Below, piece after piece: positions 53,686 to 63,911 of a stretch of DNA of 64,000 nt. The notes beneath the pieces were generated by a model. That model searched no databases. It was not told the DNA's origin and worked only from the letters and a program-made list of their open reading frames with translations. Position numbers and translations under genes: made by a program. Numbering within the stretch: position 1 is the first letter of the stretch; every line of letters begins with the position of its first letter. Source of the DNA: CAWKGC01 sp963849005 (lineage in GTDB: Bacteria > Pseudomonadota > Gammaproteobacteria > Burkholderiales > Usitatibacteraceae); contig CAWKGC010000003.1 in the NCBI GenBank assembly GCA_963849005.1, positions 37,283-101,282 on the forward strand, written 5' to 3'.

Positions 53686-56421
53686 CTACTCGGCCGCGTC
53701 GGACTTCGACCCGTTCCGCAAGCCGCTGGCCAAGGATGCAGCTGATGTTGAAGTTGAGCTTGGCGACGATCCCGGGGAAAAAGCGCAGGTCGTTCGCGAG
53801 CTTGTCGCGGTCGAAGCGCAGGACCGAAACCGGCCCAGCGCGCGCACGTCGGCGGTGCGGCGCGTGGCGCGGATGAACCCGATCTCGCCGAGCACGTCCC
53901 CGGGCTTGAGCAGCGCCAGCCTGCGCTCCCTTCCGCCATCGCGGCGCACCACCTCGAGCTCGCCGCTCACCACCAGGTACATGCTGCCGCCCATCGTGCC
54001 CTGCTCGATGAGCCGCGTTCCCGCGGCGACCTCGTTCAACTCCGAGATCAGGATCGCCTTGCGTACCTGGTATGACGTCATGCCCTGGAACAGCGGGCTG
54101 TGGTCGAGCACCTCGCGCTGCACCGGCATGGCGAGGATCTCGTACAGGCCGACCAGCCGGATGCGCGACATCACCATCGGCGTGACCACGAGGTTGGTGA
54201 ACATCGAAAGCAGCATGGTGCAGGCCGCGAGCGCGCCGAACTGCGCCACGATGGTGAAGTCCGACAGCAGCAGCACGCCGAAGCCGAGCGCCAGCGCGAG
54301 GCTGGTCGCGACCACCGGCCTGGCCTCCTCCCTTACGGTCTCGAGGATCGCCTCGTCGTTGTTCGAGGTCCTGCGGCACAACGCGTTGTAGCGCAGGAGC
54401 AGGCGGATGGTGCCGTCGATCGCGATGCCGATGGCGATGGCCGGCACCATCGCGGTGCCGGCGTTCAGCGGGATGTCGAGCAGCGCCATCACGACGAGCA
54501 CCAGCGCGATCGACACGACGCTCGGCACCAGCGCGATCAGCCCGCCCTTGAACGAGGTGAACATCAGCGACATCACCAGGAAGATCGCCGCCACCAGGAT
54601 GGAGATCGCCTCGACCTGGCCCCTGAGCAGGCGATCGGCCGCGGCATTGATCATCAGGTTCTCCCCCGTCACCACGCTGGCCATGTCGGGCCCCGCGATG
54701 TGGCGCACCACCTGGCGCAGTTCCTCGACGTGGTGGTTCAGCGTGGTCGAGTCCTTGACGTCGTGGCGCACCACGATGTTCGCGCGCCGGAAATCCTGGC
54801 TGACGTAGGGTTCGAGGTCCCGCCGCTGGAAGAACAGCAGGCTTTGCGCCACCAGCTTGCGCGTCGCCGGCACGCGATAGGCCTCGGGACGGCCGTCGTT
54901 CAGCTCGCGGTTCACGAGCGAGAGTTCGTCCGCGAGCGACAGGCTGCGGTCGAAGATGCCCTGCTTGGCGACGAAGGCCTGGATGTCCACGAGCTTCTGC
55001 AGGTTCGGCGGGTCCTGGAATGCGCGCTCGTTGTTGGACTCGAGCGTGATGTAGAACACCTTCACCCCGGCCAGGTCGCGCCTGGATGCGATTGGCGTCA
55101 AGCACCAGCTCGCGATCGGCGCGAAACCAGGCCAGCGGATCGTTCGCCACGTAGAGCCGCGCCACCTGGTAGATGAACACCACGACCAGCGCCGCCGCGA
55201 GGGCGAGCACGTAGAGGACCAGGCGCCGGCGCATCAGGCCGAGCGCCTGCAATGCGATGCCGGCCACCGGAACTTTCTCGTCGGCGCCTTGCGCGCGCCG
55301 CATGCGCCGCGGCCCGGCGAGCGAGAGCAGCATCGGCACCAGCAGAAGCGTGACGGCGCCATTGGCCAGGATCGCGAACGTGGCGGCCGCCGCGAAGTCC
55401 CGGATCAGCGCGATGCCGATGAAGGCGTTGCTCGCGAAGCCGATCGCGGCGGTGGCCACCGTGAGGATTGCCGGCGCGCCGAGATGCGCCGCCATGAACC
55501 GGGTGGCAGCCGCGCGCCCGCCCTCTGCCGAAGCGGCGAGCCCCTTGAAGTAGCCTTCCATCAGGTGCAGGCTTCCGATCGCGCGCGATCGCCACCACCA
55601 GCGAGGGCAGCATCGCGCTCAGGATGCTGAGCGGAATGCCGGCATGACCGAGCATTCCCAGCGTCCACAGCAGGCTGAGCCCGGCGGTCGCCAGTGGCAC
55701 CAGTGCCGCAAACAGGCTGCGGTAGATCGCGAGCACGGCAAGGACCAGCAGCGCCGCGGACGCCGGCAGCAGCACCTTCAGGTCGTGCATCAGGCTGCGC
55801 TCGAGTTCGGCGCTGATGCGCGGCGGCCCGACCTGGAACACTTCGGCGAACGTGCCGCGCGCCGGCGCAAGCGCCTGTTCGATGGCGTGGTAGGCGGCGC
55901 GGTCCGCCTGCGCGTCGGCGCGCTCGCGCAGCGAGACCGTCAGCGCTACCGCGTCGCCGTCGGCCGAGATCAGGTTGCGCAGCGCCAGCGGATCGGCGAG
56001 CGCATTGCGGCGGACGCTCGCGGCCGCCTCGGCGTCCGCCGGCACGCCGGAGAGCAGCGGGCCGGCGGCCACGCTGCCGTCGATGCTGCGCAGGCTGCGC
56101 TGCGTGTAGAGGTCGTCGATGCGCTCCACCACGGGCAGCGCCCCGAGCGTGCGATGCAGGCGCTCGAGCGACCGCCAGCTTCTCGGGCGTCCACAGCGCG
56201 GCGTCGCGCACGTAGACGATCGTCCGGTTGTCCGAGCCGAACTCGCGCGTCAACCGCTGGTAGGTCTGCCGGTCGGCGCTTTTCTCCAGGATCAACCGGT
56301 CGAAGCCGGTGTCGATCCGCACTTTGGGCACGCCCAATGCCGCCAGCACGGTGAGCGCCAGCAGGCACAGGACCAGGGCGTAGGGGCGCTCGACGCCGGC
56401 CAGGAGCAGTTTCCGCAGCAT
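53686..56421 (-). CDS. MMPL/RND-family transporter with a C-terminal cyclic-nucleotide-binding domain (several frameshifts)
   Basis: This protein of about 900 residues has the RND/MMPL topology: a first helix (VERPYALVLCLLALTVLAAL), a periplasmic loop, a helix block with LLVLAVLAIYRSLFAALVPL and AIGFASNAFIGIALIRDF, then a second loop (FYITLESNNERAFQDPPNL) and helix block (ISILVAAIFLVMSLMFTSFK, MVPAIAIGIAIDGTIRLLLR). A cNMP-binding domain follows at the end (HSPLFQGMTSYQVRKAILIS, GSMYLVVSGELEVVRRDGG, LKPGDVLGEIGF). About five indels are needed. Fusion of an exporter to a cNMP domain is unusual. It ends the pqi-type operon and may export lipids. The exact C-terminus is uncertain. Confidence 0.82.
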
Positions 56422-56436
56422 GTCGCGCGCTCCTTC

Positions 56437-57271
56437 CTAGGGCCCGAACGGCGCGTCGCCGCCGATGAGCAGGTGGCGCCCTTCGACCAGCCACTGCCGG
56501 GAAAAGATTTCGGCCGGAGCGTAATCGGGCGAGAACACGCGGCGCTCGACCTTGAGCAGCGTGCGATGCCGCTCGCCGAAGTCTTCCATCAGGATCATGT
56601 CGGCCTGCCAGACGCCGGGCTCGACCTGCCTGGGGTCGCGGAAGCTCTGGCGGCGCGCCAGCACGCCCCGCACGTCATGAAAATCCGTGCGCACGAGAAA
56701 ATGGTCGCCCTTGCGCACGTAGTGGCGGCGCGAACCTCCCCCGGTGCGCTGCTCCGCACCCTTGACCGGCGTCGCGCGTATGACGTAGTGCATGCTGCGG
56801 TCGATCTCCGCGTCGGCTTCGCGCGCGTAGGTGAAATCGCGCGGCGCCCCCCTGAACAGGTCGGCGAGCTTGAAGTCGCTGCCGACCAGCGGCATCGCGC
56901 CCGCCGTCCTGGCGACCAGGTCGAGCGGCCTGCCGAGCGCCGGCAGGTAGATCTCGCCCCGCGTAGCGCCGGCCGAGTCGCGCGTCACCAGCACGGCGGC
57001 GCCGCGCACGTCGGCCGGCGAGACGAACACCAGCAGCAACCGGCTGCTGCCGTCCGGCTCGTGGCGCTCGAACCAGCGGATCCTGCGCACCCCGCTTTCG
57101 CCCGCGGGATCCGACAGGATCATGGTCAGCTCCTGGTAAATGCAGCAGGCCTGCGGACGGTGCGAGCGCACGCCGGTCCATGACCTCGGAGCCGTCCGGC
57201 GCAGCGAGCGCCGCAGCCGGAACTGCGGCAAGTACCGCCAGCGCAGCCAGTGCCGCGATCGCTCCGCTCAT
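56437..57271 (-). CDS. Outer-membrane lipoprotein-sorting (LolA-like) protein (one frameshift)
   Basis: After repair this is an exported protein of about 277 residues: signal peptide (AALAALAVLAAVPAAALAAP), then a frameshift near 57178, then LTMILSDPAGESGVRRIRW. It shows the DUF1329/LolA-type beta shell pattern with YLPALGRPLDLVARTAGAMP, FKLADLFRGAPRDFTYAREA and a Trp-rich end (FSRQWLVEGRHLLIG). Such proteins are regularly found with RND lipid exporters (BamB/HpnN-like systems). It overlaps pqiC by 4 nt and lies 15 nt before the MMPL gene. It probably receives a lipid or helps the pump; this is inferred from family context. Confidence 0.78.
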
Positions 57272-57876
57272 CGCGCCGCCTTCTCCTGGCGCGAGACCGC
57301 CTGCGCGATGACGCGCGAAAGTTCGCCGTAGACGCCGCTCATCGCCGCGACCGTGAGCTCGGCGCTCGCCGCCCCGGGCAGCGGCTCGCTCACCAGCGCG
57401 GTCGTGGTGCCGGCGAGGGGCGACCCGTCCGCGCCGCGCTGAAGCCACCACTTGGCCGTCAGGTGCACCCGCGCATCGCCGGCGCGCTCGAACCGCAGCA
57501 CCTCGACTTCGACGCGGTAATCCGGCCGCATGCGCAGCGTGTTCGGCGCCGCGACCACCGCGTCGCTGCCGAGCAACAGGGAAAGGTTCTCGGCCATCAC
57601 GCGCGTCAGGTCCTTGGCCAGGTTCCCGCCCCACTGGTCGAACTCCTCCAGCTGCAGCCGGTTGTCGCCGCTGCGCGTGACCAGCTGCGGGCGTTCCAGG
57701 TACTCGGGCAGGCGCACGGCGGCGACCACGACGCCGGGGCCGGGCGCCCGGGCGGCCGGCGCCGGGCCCGCGAGCGGCGTGACGACATAGAAATGCACCG
57801 GCGCCACGGAGGAGCAACCCGTCGCGAGCGCCGCGGCAAGCGCGAGCGCAAAGGCGGCAATGGCGAACTTGTGCAT
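57268..57876 (-). CDS. pqiC: PqiC (YmbA)-type outer-membrane lipoprotein
   Basis: This 202-residue lipoprotein (lipobox ALAAALATGC) belongs to the PqiC/ABC-transport auxiliary family that links the PqiB needle to the outer membrane. Characteristic segments are SVAPVHFYVVTPLAGP, VRLPEYLERPQLVTRSGDNR, LEEFDQWGGNLAKDLTRVMA and VEVEVLRFERAGDARVHLTA. It starts at the ATG overlapping the pqiB stop by 1 nt and ends overlapping the LolA-like gene by 4 nt, so it is firmly part of the operon. Confidence 0.9.
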   Translation of the reverse strand: MHKFAIAAFALALAAALATGCSSVAPVHFYVVTPLAGPAPAARAPGPGVVVAAVRLPEYLERPQLVTRSGDNRLQLEEFDQWGGNLAKDLTRVMAENLSLLLGSDAVVAAPNTLRMRPDYRVEVEVLRFERAGDARVHLTAKWWLQRGADGSPLAGTTTALVSEPLPGAASAELTVAAMSGVYGELSRVIAQAVSRQEKAAR

Positions 57877-59564
57877 CACTTGGTCCTCTCCGGCGGGGCC
57901 TTCCTGCCGAACATCACGGATTGCGGATCGCGCTGCAACATGTCCACCAGCGCGCGGATCGAGCGCGCGGCCTCGCCCAGCTCCTCGGCGAGACGCAAAC
58001 TGCGTTCGTGCAACGGCGAGTCGGGTGCGAGCACGCCGTCGAGCAGCGCCAGCGTCTCGCGCGCCGAAACGAGCGCCTTGTCCAGGTTGGCGGCGATCGG
58101 CTCGGCGTGCTGGTCCACCTTGTGCAGGATGCTGCGCAGGCTGGCGAGCGAGGCCGAAAGATCGGCGATCGAGCGCTGCAATTCCGGCTGGTTGGCCAGC
58201 TTGTTGGTGCCGGCGAGCGTGCCTTGCAGATCCGCGCCGATGGCCTCGAGATCGATGCGGTCGAGCTTGGCGAGGATGTTCTCGACCGATACCGTCATCT
58301 GCCCGAAGCTTCCCGGGATGGTCGGCAGCTCGGGATACGGCCCGGGGGCCTGCGCCAGCCGGATCTTCGACTTCGGATGCATGTCGAGCTCGACGAACAA
58401 TTGCCCGGTGAGAAGGTTGCCGGTCTGCAGGCGCGCACGCAGGCCGCGCTTGACGAGCGCCTGGAAGGTCGCCTGCGGCGCCGCCCGCAGGCCCTCGCCG
58501 CGCGCCGGAGCGCGCTCGAGGACGCGCTCGGGCTCGATCTCGATCACCACCGGGATGAGGAACGTCCCGCTCTTCGGGTCGTATTCGAGCCGGATGCCGG
58601 TTACCGCGCCGATCTTGATGCCCTTGAACTCCACCGGCGCCCCGACCGCCAGGCCGCGCACCGATTCGTCGAAATGGAGCACGAACCTGGCCTTGCTCGT
58701 ATAGGCGAGGTCCTGGATCGAGCGCCGGTCGTCGAACAGCGTGAACACCAGCCCATCGGTGTTCTCGCTCGCGCCGTCCTGCGCATCGGGCGTGTCGAAG
58801 GCGATGCCGCCGAACAGCATTGCCTGCAGGGACTCGGTCTGCACGCGCAGGCCGTCGGCGCCGAGCGCCACTTCGACGCCGCTGGCGTGCCAGAAGCGCG
58901 TGCTCGAGCGCAGCAGCCGGTCGAAGGGCTCCTTCACGAAGGCGTGCACCAGCACGCTGCGGTAGTCGTTGGCCATCTCGTAGCCCAGCACCTCGCCGGC
59001 GAGGATCCCCTGGTAGTAGAGCGGCGAACCCCGGTCGATCGAGCCGAGCCGCGTGGTCACCAGCTCGATCCTGCGCCCGGCCTCGTTCGCGGCGACCACC
59101 GGCGGCACCTCGAGGCCGATGAAATTCGTCTCCGTCGCGCCCTGGCCGGGCTCGATCTCGATGAAGGCGCCCGAGATCAGGGTGCTCAGGCCGGAAACGC
59201 CGCGCACCCCGAGGCTCGGCTTGACCACCCAGAAGCGCGTGTCGCGCTTCAGGAAGGGCGCCGCCTCCTTGTTGAGCCGCGCCAGCACCACCACGCGCGC
59301 GAAATCGTCGCTGAAGCGCAGCCCTTCCACCACGCCGATGTCGAGGTTCTTGTACTTGATGCGCGTCTTGCCGACCTCGATGCCCTCGGCGTGCATGAAG
59401 CTGATGGTGAGCGCGGGGCCCTTCTCCGAAAACGTCTTGTAGATCAGCCAGCCGCCGATCAGCGCGGTGAGCAGCGGGATCAGCCAGACCAGCGACGGCC
59501 CCGAGCGCCGGCGCAGCACCGGCTCGGGCGGCGCGGTGTCCCGGGTGTCGTGCGCTTCGCTCAT
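57876..59564 (-). CDS. pqiB: PqiB-type MCE-domain membrane protein
   Basis: PqiB forms the periplasm-spanning MCE tube that shuttles lipids. The 562-residue protein has an N-terminal anchor (PSLVWLIPLLTALIGGWLIY) and MCE-type segments: ISFMHAEGIEVGKTRIKYKN, LYYQGILAGEVLGYEMANDY, and VGAPVEFKGIKIGAVTGIRL. A long helical C-terminus (SIADLSASLASLRSILHKVD) would form the needle. Overlaps with pqiA and pqiC prove the operon. Three MCE units and needle length fit PqiB. Confidence 0.94.
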   Translation of the reverse strand: MSEAHDTRDTAPPEPVLRRRSGPSLVWLIPLLTALIGGWLIYKTFSEKGPALTISFMHAEGIEVGKTRIKYKNLDIGVVEGLRFSDDFARVVVLARLNKEAAPFLKRDTRFWVVKPSLGVRGVSGLSTLISGAFIEIEPGQGATETNFIGLEVPPVVAANEAGRRIELVTTRLGSIDRGSPLYYQGILAGEVLGYEMANDYRSVLVHAFVKEPFDRLLRSSTRFWHASGVEVALGADGLRVQTESLQAMLFGGIAFDTPDAQDGASENTDGLVFTLFDDRRSIQDLAYTSKARFVLHFDESVRGLAVGAPVEFKGIKIGAVTGIRLEYDPKSGTFLIPVVIEIEPERVLERAPARGEGLRAAPQATFQALVKRGLRARLQTGNLLTGQLFVELDMHPKSKIRLAQAPGPYPELPTIPGSFGQMTVSVENILAKLDRIDLEAIGADLQGTLAGTNKLANQPELQRSIADLSASLASLRSILHKVDQHAEPIAANLDKALVSARETLALLDGVLAPDSPLHERSLRLAEELGEAARSIRALVDMLQRDPQSVMFGRKAPPERTK

Positions 59565-60832
59565 CGCGGGCGCTCCGCGCGGTCCCAGATGAGGCGCGGA
59601 TCGAAGCTCATGGCCGCGAGCATGGTGAGCACCACCGCGCCGCCGAAGAAGATCGCGCCGACGCCCGGGCGCACGGTCGCCAGCGCGCCGAGGTTCACCA
59701 GCGCGACCAGGATGCCGACGAGAAAGATGTCGATCATCGACCATGCGCCCACCACCTCGGTGACGCGGTAAAGCAGGGTGCGGTCGCGCCGGCGCCAGGC
59801 AGATCCCCTGTGCACCGTCACCAGCAGCAGGACCAGCACCGCGATCTTGCTCAGCGGCACCACGAAGCTGGCGAAGAACACCAGCATCGCCAGCGGCCAC
59901 ATGCCGGAATCGATCAGGTGCATCACGCCGCCCAGGATGGTGTTCGGCTCGCCCTGGCCGAACCGGATCACCGTCATCACCGGATACAGGTTGGCCGGGA
60001 TCAGCATCAGCGCCGCGGAACCGAGCAGCGCCCAGGTGCGCGCGATGCTGTCGGGCCGGCGCAGGCCGTGGACCGGGCTGCCGCAGCGCGGACAGTGCGC
60101 GCGGCCGCCCGGCGGCGCGGCCGGCACCAGCAGTTCGCAGGTGTGGCAGCCCGTCAGGCCGAGCGCGGCTGCCGTAGCCGCCGGCGCCGGGCCTTGTCCT
60201 GCAGGCAGCGGACCGACGCGCGGCCAGATCGCGCCGTGGTCCATGTTCGCGTTCGCTGCGGCGGTCGCGAGCAGCAAGCCGACAAAGGCATACAGCCCGG
60301 TGCCCGGCACCACGTCGGCGAGGTCCAGCAGCTTCACGAGCGATACCAGCAAGCCCAGCATGAACACGCCGACGAGGCTCCAGGGGTTCAGCAGCCGGAC
60401 CATGCGGTAGGCCGGCGCGGCGCCGGGGAAGCGCCAGCCGAAGCGCAGGGGCAGCAGCACGTAGAGCGAACCGGCGATGGTCAGCAGCGGAAACAGGATG
60501 CTGGTCAGGAACACCAGGAGGCCCAGCTCGGGCATCCCCTCGCGCGCCAGCGCAAGCGGGCCGGAGAGCATCACGTTGTCTTCGACACGCCCGCTCAGCT
60601 TGAGGGAAACGAACGGAAATGCGTTCGCCATCACCCAAAGCATCAACGCGGCAAGGTAGAGCGCGGAAGCACGGTCGAGACTGTCGGGCACGTTGCGATA
60701 CAGTGGCGCCGCGCAACGAGTGCACAGCGCCTTGCCCCCGGGCGCGAGCGGCGCGATGCGGTGCAACAGGTCGCACTCCTTGCAGGCCGTCAGCCCGCCG
60801 GCACCCGTTGCCTGCCCGTCCCCTTGATTCAC
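59561..60832 (-). CDS. pqiA: PqiA-type integral membrane protein
   Basis: This 423-residue inner-membrane protein has two PqiA domains, each led by a zinc-ribbon-like motif (CKECDLLHRIAPLAPGGKAL with CTRC; then CHTCELLVPAAPPGGRAHCP with CPRC). Both domains then have helix bundles (LYLAALMLWVMANAFPFVSL, GVFMLGLLVSLVKLLDLADV, NLYPVMTVIRFGQGEPNTIL). PqiA energises or gates lipid movement through PqiB. The GTG at 60832 is preceded by AGGAGG at ideal spacing, which decides against upstream starts. It is the first gene of a five-gene operon ending in the MMPL pump. Confidence 0.94.
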   Translation of the reverse strand: MNQGDGQATGAGGLTACKECDLLHRIAPLAPGGKALCTRCAAPLYRNVPDSLDRASALYLAALMLWVMANAFPFVSLKLSGRVEDNVMLSGPLALAREGMPELGLLVFLTSILFPLLTIAGSLYVLLPLRFGWRFPGAAPAYRMVRLLNPWSLVGVFMLGLLVSLVKLLDLADVVPGTGLYAFVGLLLATAAANANMDHGAIWPRVGPLPAGQGPAPAATAAALGLTGCHTCELLVPAAPPGGRAHCPRCGSPVHGLRRPDSIARTWALLGSAALMLIPANLYPVMTVIRFGQGEPNTILGGVMHLIDSGMWPLAMLVFFASFVVPLSKIAVLVLLLVTVHRGSAWRRRDRTLLYRVTEVVGAWSMIDIFLVGILVALVNLGALATVRPGVGAIFFGGAVVLTMLAAMSFDPRLIWDRAERPR

Positions 60833-61109
60833 CCTGTCCTCCTGCGCGCCGCGCACCGGGCGCACCCGTCACCGGATGCGCAACTGACGATGATAGCGGA
60901 TCGAAGAACGGGCGCGTCTCGAATACGCCGCAGCGCCTTGCCTGCAGGAATCGTTGTCCGGCGGCGTTGGCCATCGCCTGCGTGCCGGCATCGCGACATT
61001 GACGAGCGCCCCGCATGCTTACATCATCGCGGCATGAGCATCAGGATCCCGATCCGCTTGCCTCCGGGGATCCGTTCCCTGCGCGACAACTGACCGCCAA
61101 CCGCCCCCC

Positions 61110-61586
61110 ATGCTTTCCTTGACCCGGCAAAGGAAGGACTCGCGCGGCCCGCAGGGCCTGGCGCACGTCCCGCTGTTTTCGGCCCTCGATGCGAAGGAGC
61201 ATCGCGTGGTCGCCGGCCTGCTGCACGAGCGCCGCTACGAGCAGGGCGAGGTCATCTTCGACCAGGGCGAGGACTCGCAGGCGCTCTACGTCGTGATCTC
61301 CGGCAAGGTGCTGATCTGCCGGCAGGGCGAGCCCGAGACCGGGAAGATCGCCGAGATCGGCCCGGGGCGCGCATTCGGCGAGCTCGCCATCCTCGGTGGC
61401 TACCCGCGGTCGGCGCAGGCGCGCGCCGCGCAGGATTGCGTGCTGCAGACGCTCTCCCGGCGTGATTTCGACGGCCTCGCCGAGTCCCACAAGGCGATCG
61501 CGCTGAAGATCACGCTGCAGATCGCCCGCCAGCTGGCGCGGCAATTGCGCGAGCAGACCGGGGTAATCTCGGAACTGCCGCTGTGA
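61110..61586 (+). CDS. Cyclic-nucleotide-binding domain protein
   Basis: This 158-residue protein consists of a single cNMP-binding domain: VPLFSALDAKEHRVVAGLLH, QALYVVISGKVLICRQGEPE, and the phosphate-binding cassette GRAFGELAILGGYPRSAQAR. The cassette has the G-E-L-A and R residues needed for cyclic nucleotides. There is no DNA-binding helix-turn-helix, so it is not a Crp-type activator. It overlaps the AI-2E-family gene by GTGA and diverges from pqiA. Both operons around this promoter therefore carry cNMP sensors. Confidence 0.9.
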   Translation: MLSLTRQRKDSRGPQGLAHVPLFSALDAKEHRVVAGLLHERRYEQGEVIFDQGEDSQALYVVISGKVLICRQGEPETGKIAEIGPGRAFGELAILGGYPRSAQARAAQDCVLQTLSRRDFDGLAESHKAIALKITLQIARQLARQLREQTGVISELPL

Positions 61587-62729
61587 GCCCCGGCAACGGC
61601 GAGGCAGTGCCATCGGACGTGGGCTCCGCGGGCCCGCTCACCTGGCTGGCCACGTTCGGCCTCACGACGCTGCTGCTGGTTTCCCTCCAGCACGCGCTCT
61701 GGCTCGTCGTGCCGTTCCTGCTCGCCATCGTGCTGTACTACATCCTCTTCCCGGCCGTGCGTTACCTGTCCCGGGCGGGCATGTCGCACGAGTCGGCCGC
61801 GGCCGCCGTGTCGGGCCTGTTCTCGGTTGCCGCCGTGCTCGTGATGGTCCCCTTCTCGGCGTGGATCGTCGCCAACAGCGCGAGCGGGGAAGTCGCATTC
61901 TGGAACTACGTCGAAAGCGGCAAGGGCCTCGATCGGCCGCGTGCTGGGCGAGCTGGAGGCCCGGTTCGGCTTCATGGCGCAGTGGGACCTGCAGAACGAG
62001 TTTCCCCGCAAGGCCTCGGAGCTGGGACAACGGTTCGTCCAGGAACACGTGACCGGCGCGCTCATCGGCGCGGCCGCGTGGGTGCCTTCGCTGCTGCTGG
62101 CGCCGTTCCTCGCATTCTTCTTCCTCAGGGACGGGCGCCGCTTCGTCAACCGGCTCATCCGCGTCGTGCCGAACGCGTTCTTCGAGCGCACGCTCCACCT
62201 GGTGGACCAGGTCGACACGATGGCGCGGTCCTACTTCCAGGGCCTGCTGTACCTCACCCTCATCGACACGGCGTGCCTGGGCATCGGCCTGGCCGTGCTG
62301 GGCATCCCCAGCGCCCTGGGCCTCGCGCTGCTGGCGGCAGTGCTGGGATGGATTCCCATCGTCGGTTCCATCATCGGCTGCATCATCGTGGTCCTGGTCA
62401 CCGTGGCGGACGGGGCCGCGAGCCCGGGCACCGTCTATGCGGCCATCGCGCTCTTCCTTCTGGTCCGCCTCCTCGACGACTTCGTGTTCGTGCCGCTCAC
62501 CATCGGCCGCAGCCTGCAGATGCATCCGCTGGTGTCGGTGCTGCTGCTGTTCATCGGCGGCGCCGTTGCCGGCGTGCTGGGGCTCATCATCGTCCTGCCC
62601 CTCGCGGGCGTCGTGATGATCATCGTGGATTGCGTCGCCCGGATCCTCCTGGACCGGCGGTTGATGGCCCGTTACGCCTTCGCGCGGCGGCTCCGGTCGA
62701 TGAGCGCGAACGCCGACCTGAAGGCGTGA
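61583..62729 (+). CDS. AI-2E transporter family (PerM-type) permease (one frameshift)
   Basis: This membrane protein of about 381 residues has around seven helices. It starts with WLATFGLTTLLLVSLQHALW and FLLAIVLYYILFPAVRYLSR. An indel near 61930 separates SGKG from IGRVLGELEARFGF. The C-terminal conserved parts are LLLAPFLAFFFLRDGRRFVN, GLLYLTLIDTACLGIGLAVL, IPIVGSIIGCIIVVLVTVAD and LMARYAFARRLRS. Members export AI-2, or in PerM-type cases other compounds; some act as Na+/H+ antiporters. The GTG start overlaps the cNMP gene stop, so the sensor likely modulates this permease. Confidence 0.86.
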
Positions 62730-62963
62730 AGGCGTGAAGGCGGAGGTGGCACGGCACTGCGACAACGAGCCGCAGGTCACATGAAGTGAAACAGGACAAC
62801 TGGCAGCGGCCGAGCCACAACGCATGAGCCGTGAAGACGGGCCGCTGGCTGTTGCGCTGCTGTTCTCCCCGCCCGGCTCAGGCCGCCCACATCGAGCAAG
62901 GCGGGCAATGGTCGCTTAGGGTCGACTTCGCCCGTCTGCAATCGGCCACAAGCGGACATTGAG

Positions 62964-63911
62964 TTACTTCGTCCCCATGCCGAGGCCCAAGTACCACACT
63001 AATGCGGAAAATGTTGCTGCAGAGAATGCGGTGCTGGCGACAATCGCCGTAGAAATGCGTGCGACATCCGATTCATAGCGCTGCGCGTAGATGAATACCC
63101 AACCCGCAGTCGGAAGCGCCGCCGTCAAAACGCCCGCCGTTATCGTGAAGCGGTCAACTCCGAAAGCCAAGAGTGCCAGCCACACGACGAATGGATGAAG
63201 GAGCAACTTCCCGACTACCGGCAGCGCGATAAGTGGAAGACCCTGCGTCGCACCCGGCCGGTAGAGTGTTACGCCGATCGCGAATAGCGCGCAAGGCCCT
63301 GCCGCGTTGGCCAAAAGGTTTATGATCTCGTTAATCGGCGTGGGCAGCTGCCAGCGTAGAGCCGAAAACGCTGCGCCCACCACGATGCTGATAACAAAGG
63401 GGTTTACTGCGGCGCGCGCAACCCCGTCACGTACCGCTTGGCGCCAACCCGAGGAATGCGCGCCGTCGAGCTGGGAGAGTGCTACCGCCACCGACGCGAC
63501 AATCGTCATTTCGCAAACCGTCGCCAACATTGCCGGAGAAGCAGCCGACGCACCGAGCAGCGCGACGAGAAGCGGAATGGCTAGGTAGCCGATGTTGGTT
63601 GCGCTCGCCGCGAGCCCGTAGAACGACGCATCGCGAAGCGTCGCCCCCATCACACCGCGGGCGAAAGCGACCACCAGAAAAAGCGTGACGAGGCTACCGA
63701 CCGTGTACGCGATAAAGAACCGCCCATTCATTATCTCGGCGAACGCCGCGGTCGATGCGAACCGAAACAACAGTGCTGGAACCGCGAAGTACAGTAGAAA
63801 TCCGTTGAACGCGGGCACTGCTGCGGGAGGTACCCAGTTCCTTCGCGCCGCGGCGTAGCCGAAAAAAATCAGCGCGAAGAACGGAACAATGATCTTCGAT
63901 ACCGGATCCAC
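62964..63911 (-). CDS. AEC-family (auxin efflux carrier-like) transporter
   Basis: This 315-residue membrane protein has ten hydrophobic helices of the auxin efflux carrier / malonate transporter (BASS-like) fold. It begins IIVPFFALIFFGYAAARRNW and NGFLLYFAVPALLFRFAST, and has GLAASATNIGYLAIPLLVAL with the conserved crossing motif and a second half with LANAAGPCALFAIGVTLYRP. AEC transporters export dicarboxylates or auxin-like acids. The codon usage and base composition look somewhat less GC-rich than most of the window. It is the last gene before the window edge, and its promoter would lie to the right of 63911. Confidence 0.92.
   Translation of the reverse strand: MDPVSKIIVPFFALIFFGYAAARRNWVPPAAVPAFNGFLLYFAVPALLFRFASTAAFAEIMNGRFFIAYTVGSLVTLFLVVAFARGVMGATLRDASFYGLAASATNIGYLAIPLLVALLGASAASPAMLATVCEMTIVASVAVALSQLDGAHSSGWRQAVRDGVARAAVNPFVISIVVGAAFSALRWQLPTPINEIINLLANAAGPCALFAIGVTLYRPGATQGLPLIALPVVGKLLLHPFVVWLALLAFGVDRFTITAGVLTAALPTAGWVFIYAQRYESDVARISTAIVASTAFSAATFSALVWYLGLGMGTK

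Noticed and set aside
62825..62963. Sequence with GGTCGC and GACTTCGCCCGTCTGCAATC next to the AEC gene, reminiscent of a dispersed tag seen in other proteobacteria
   Set aside because: Only one copy occurs in the window and I could not support a repeat or gene from this sequence alone.
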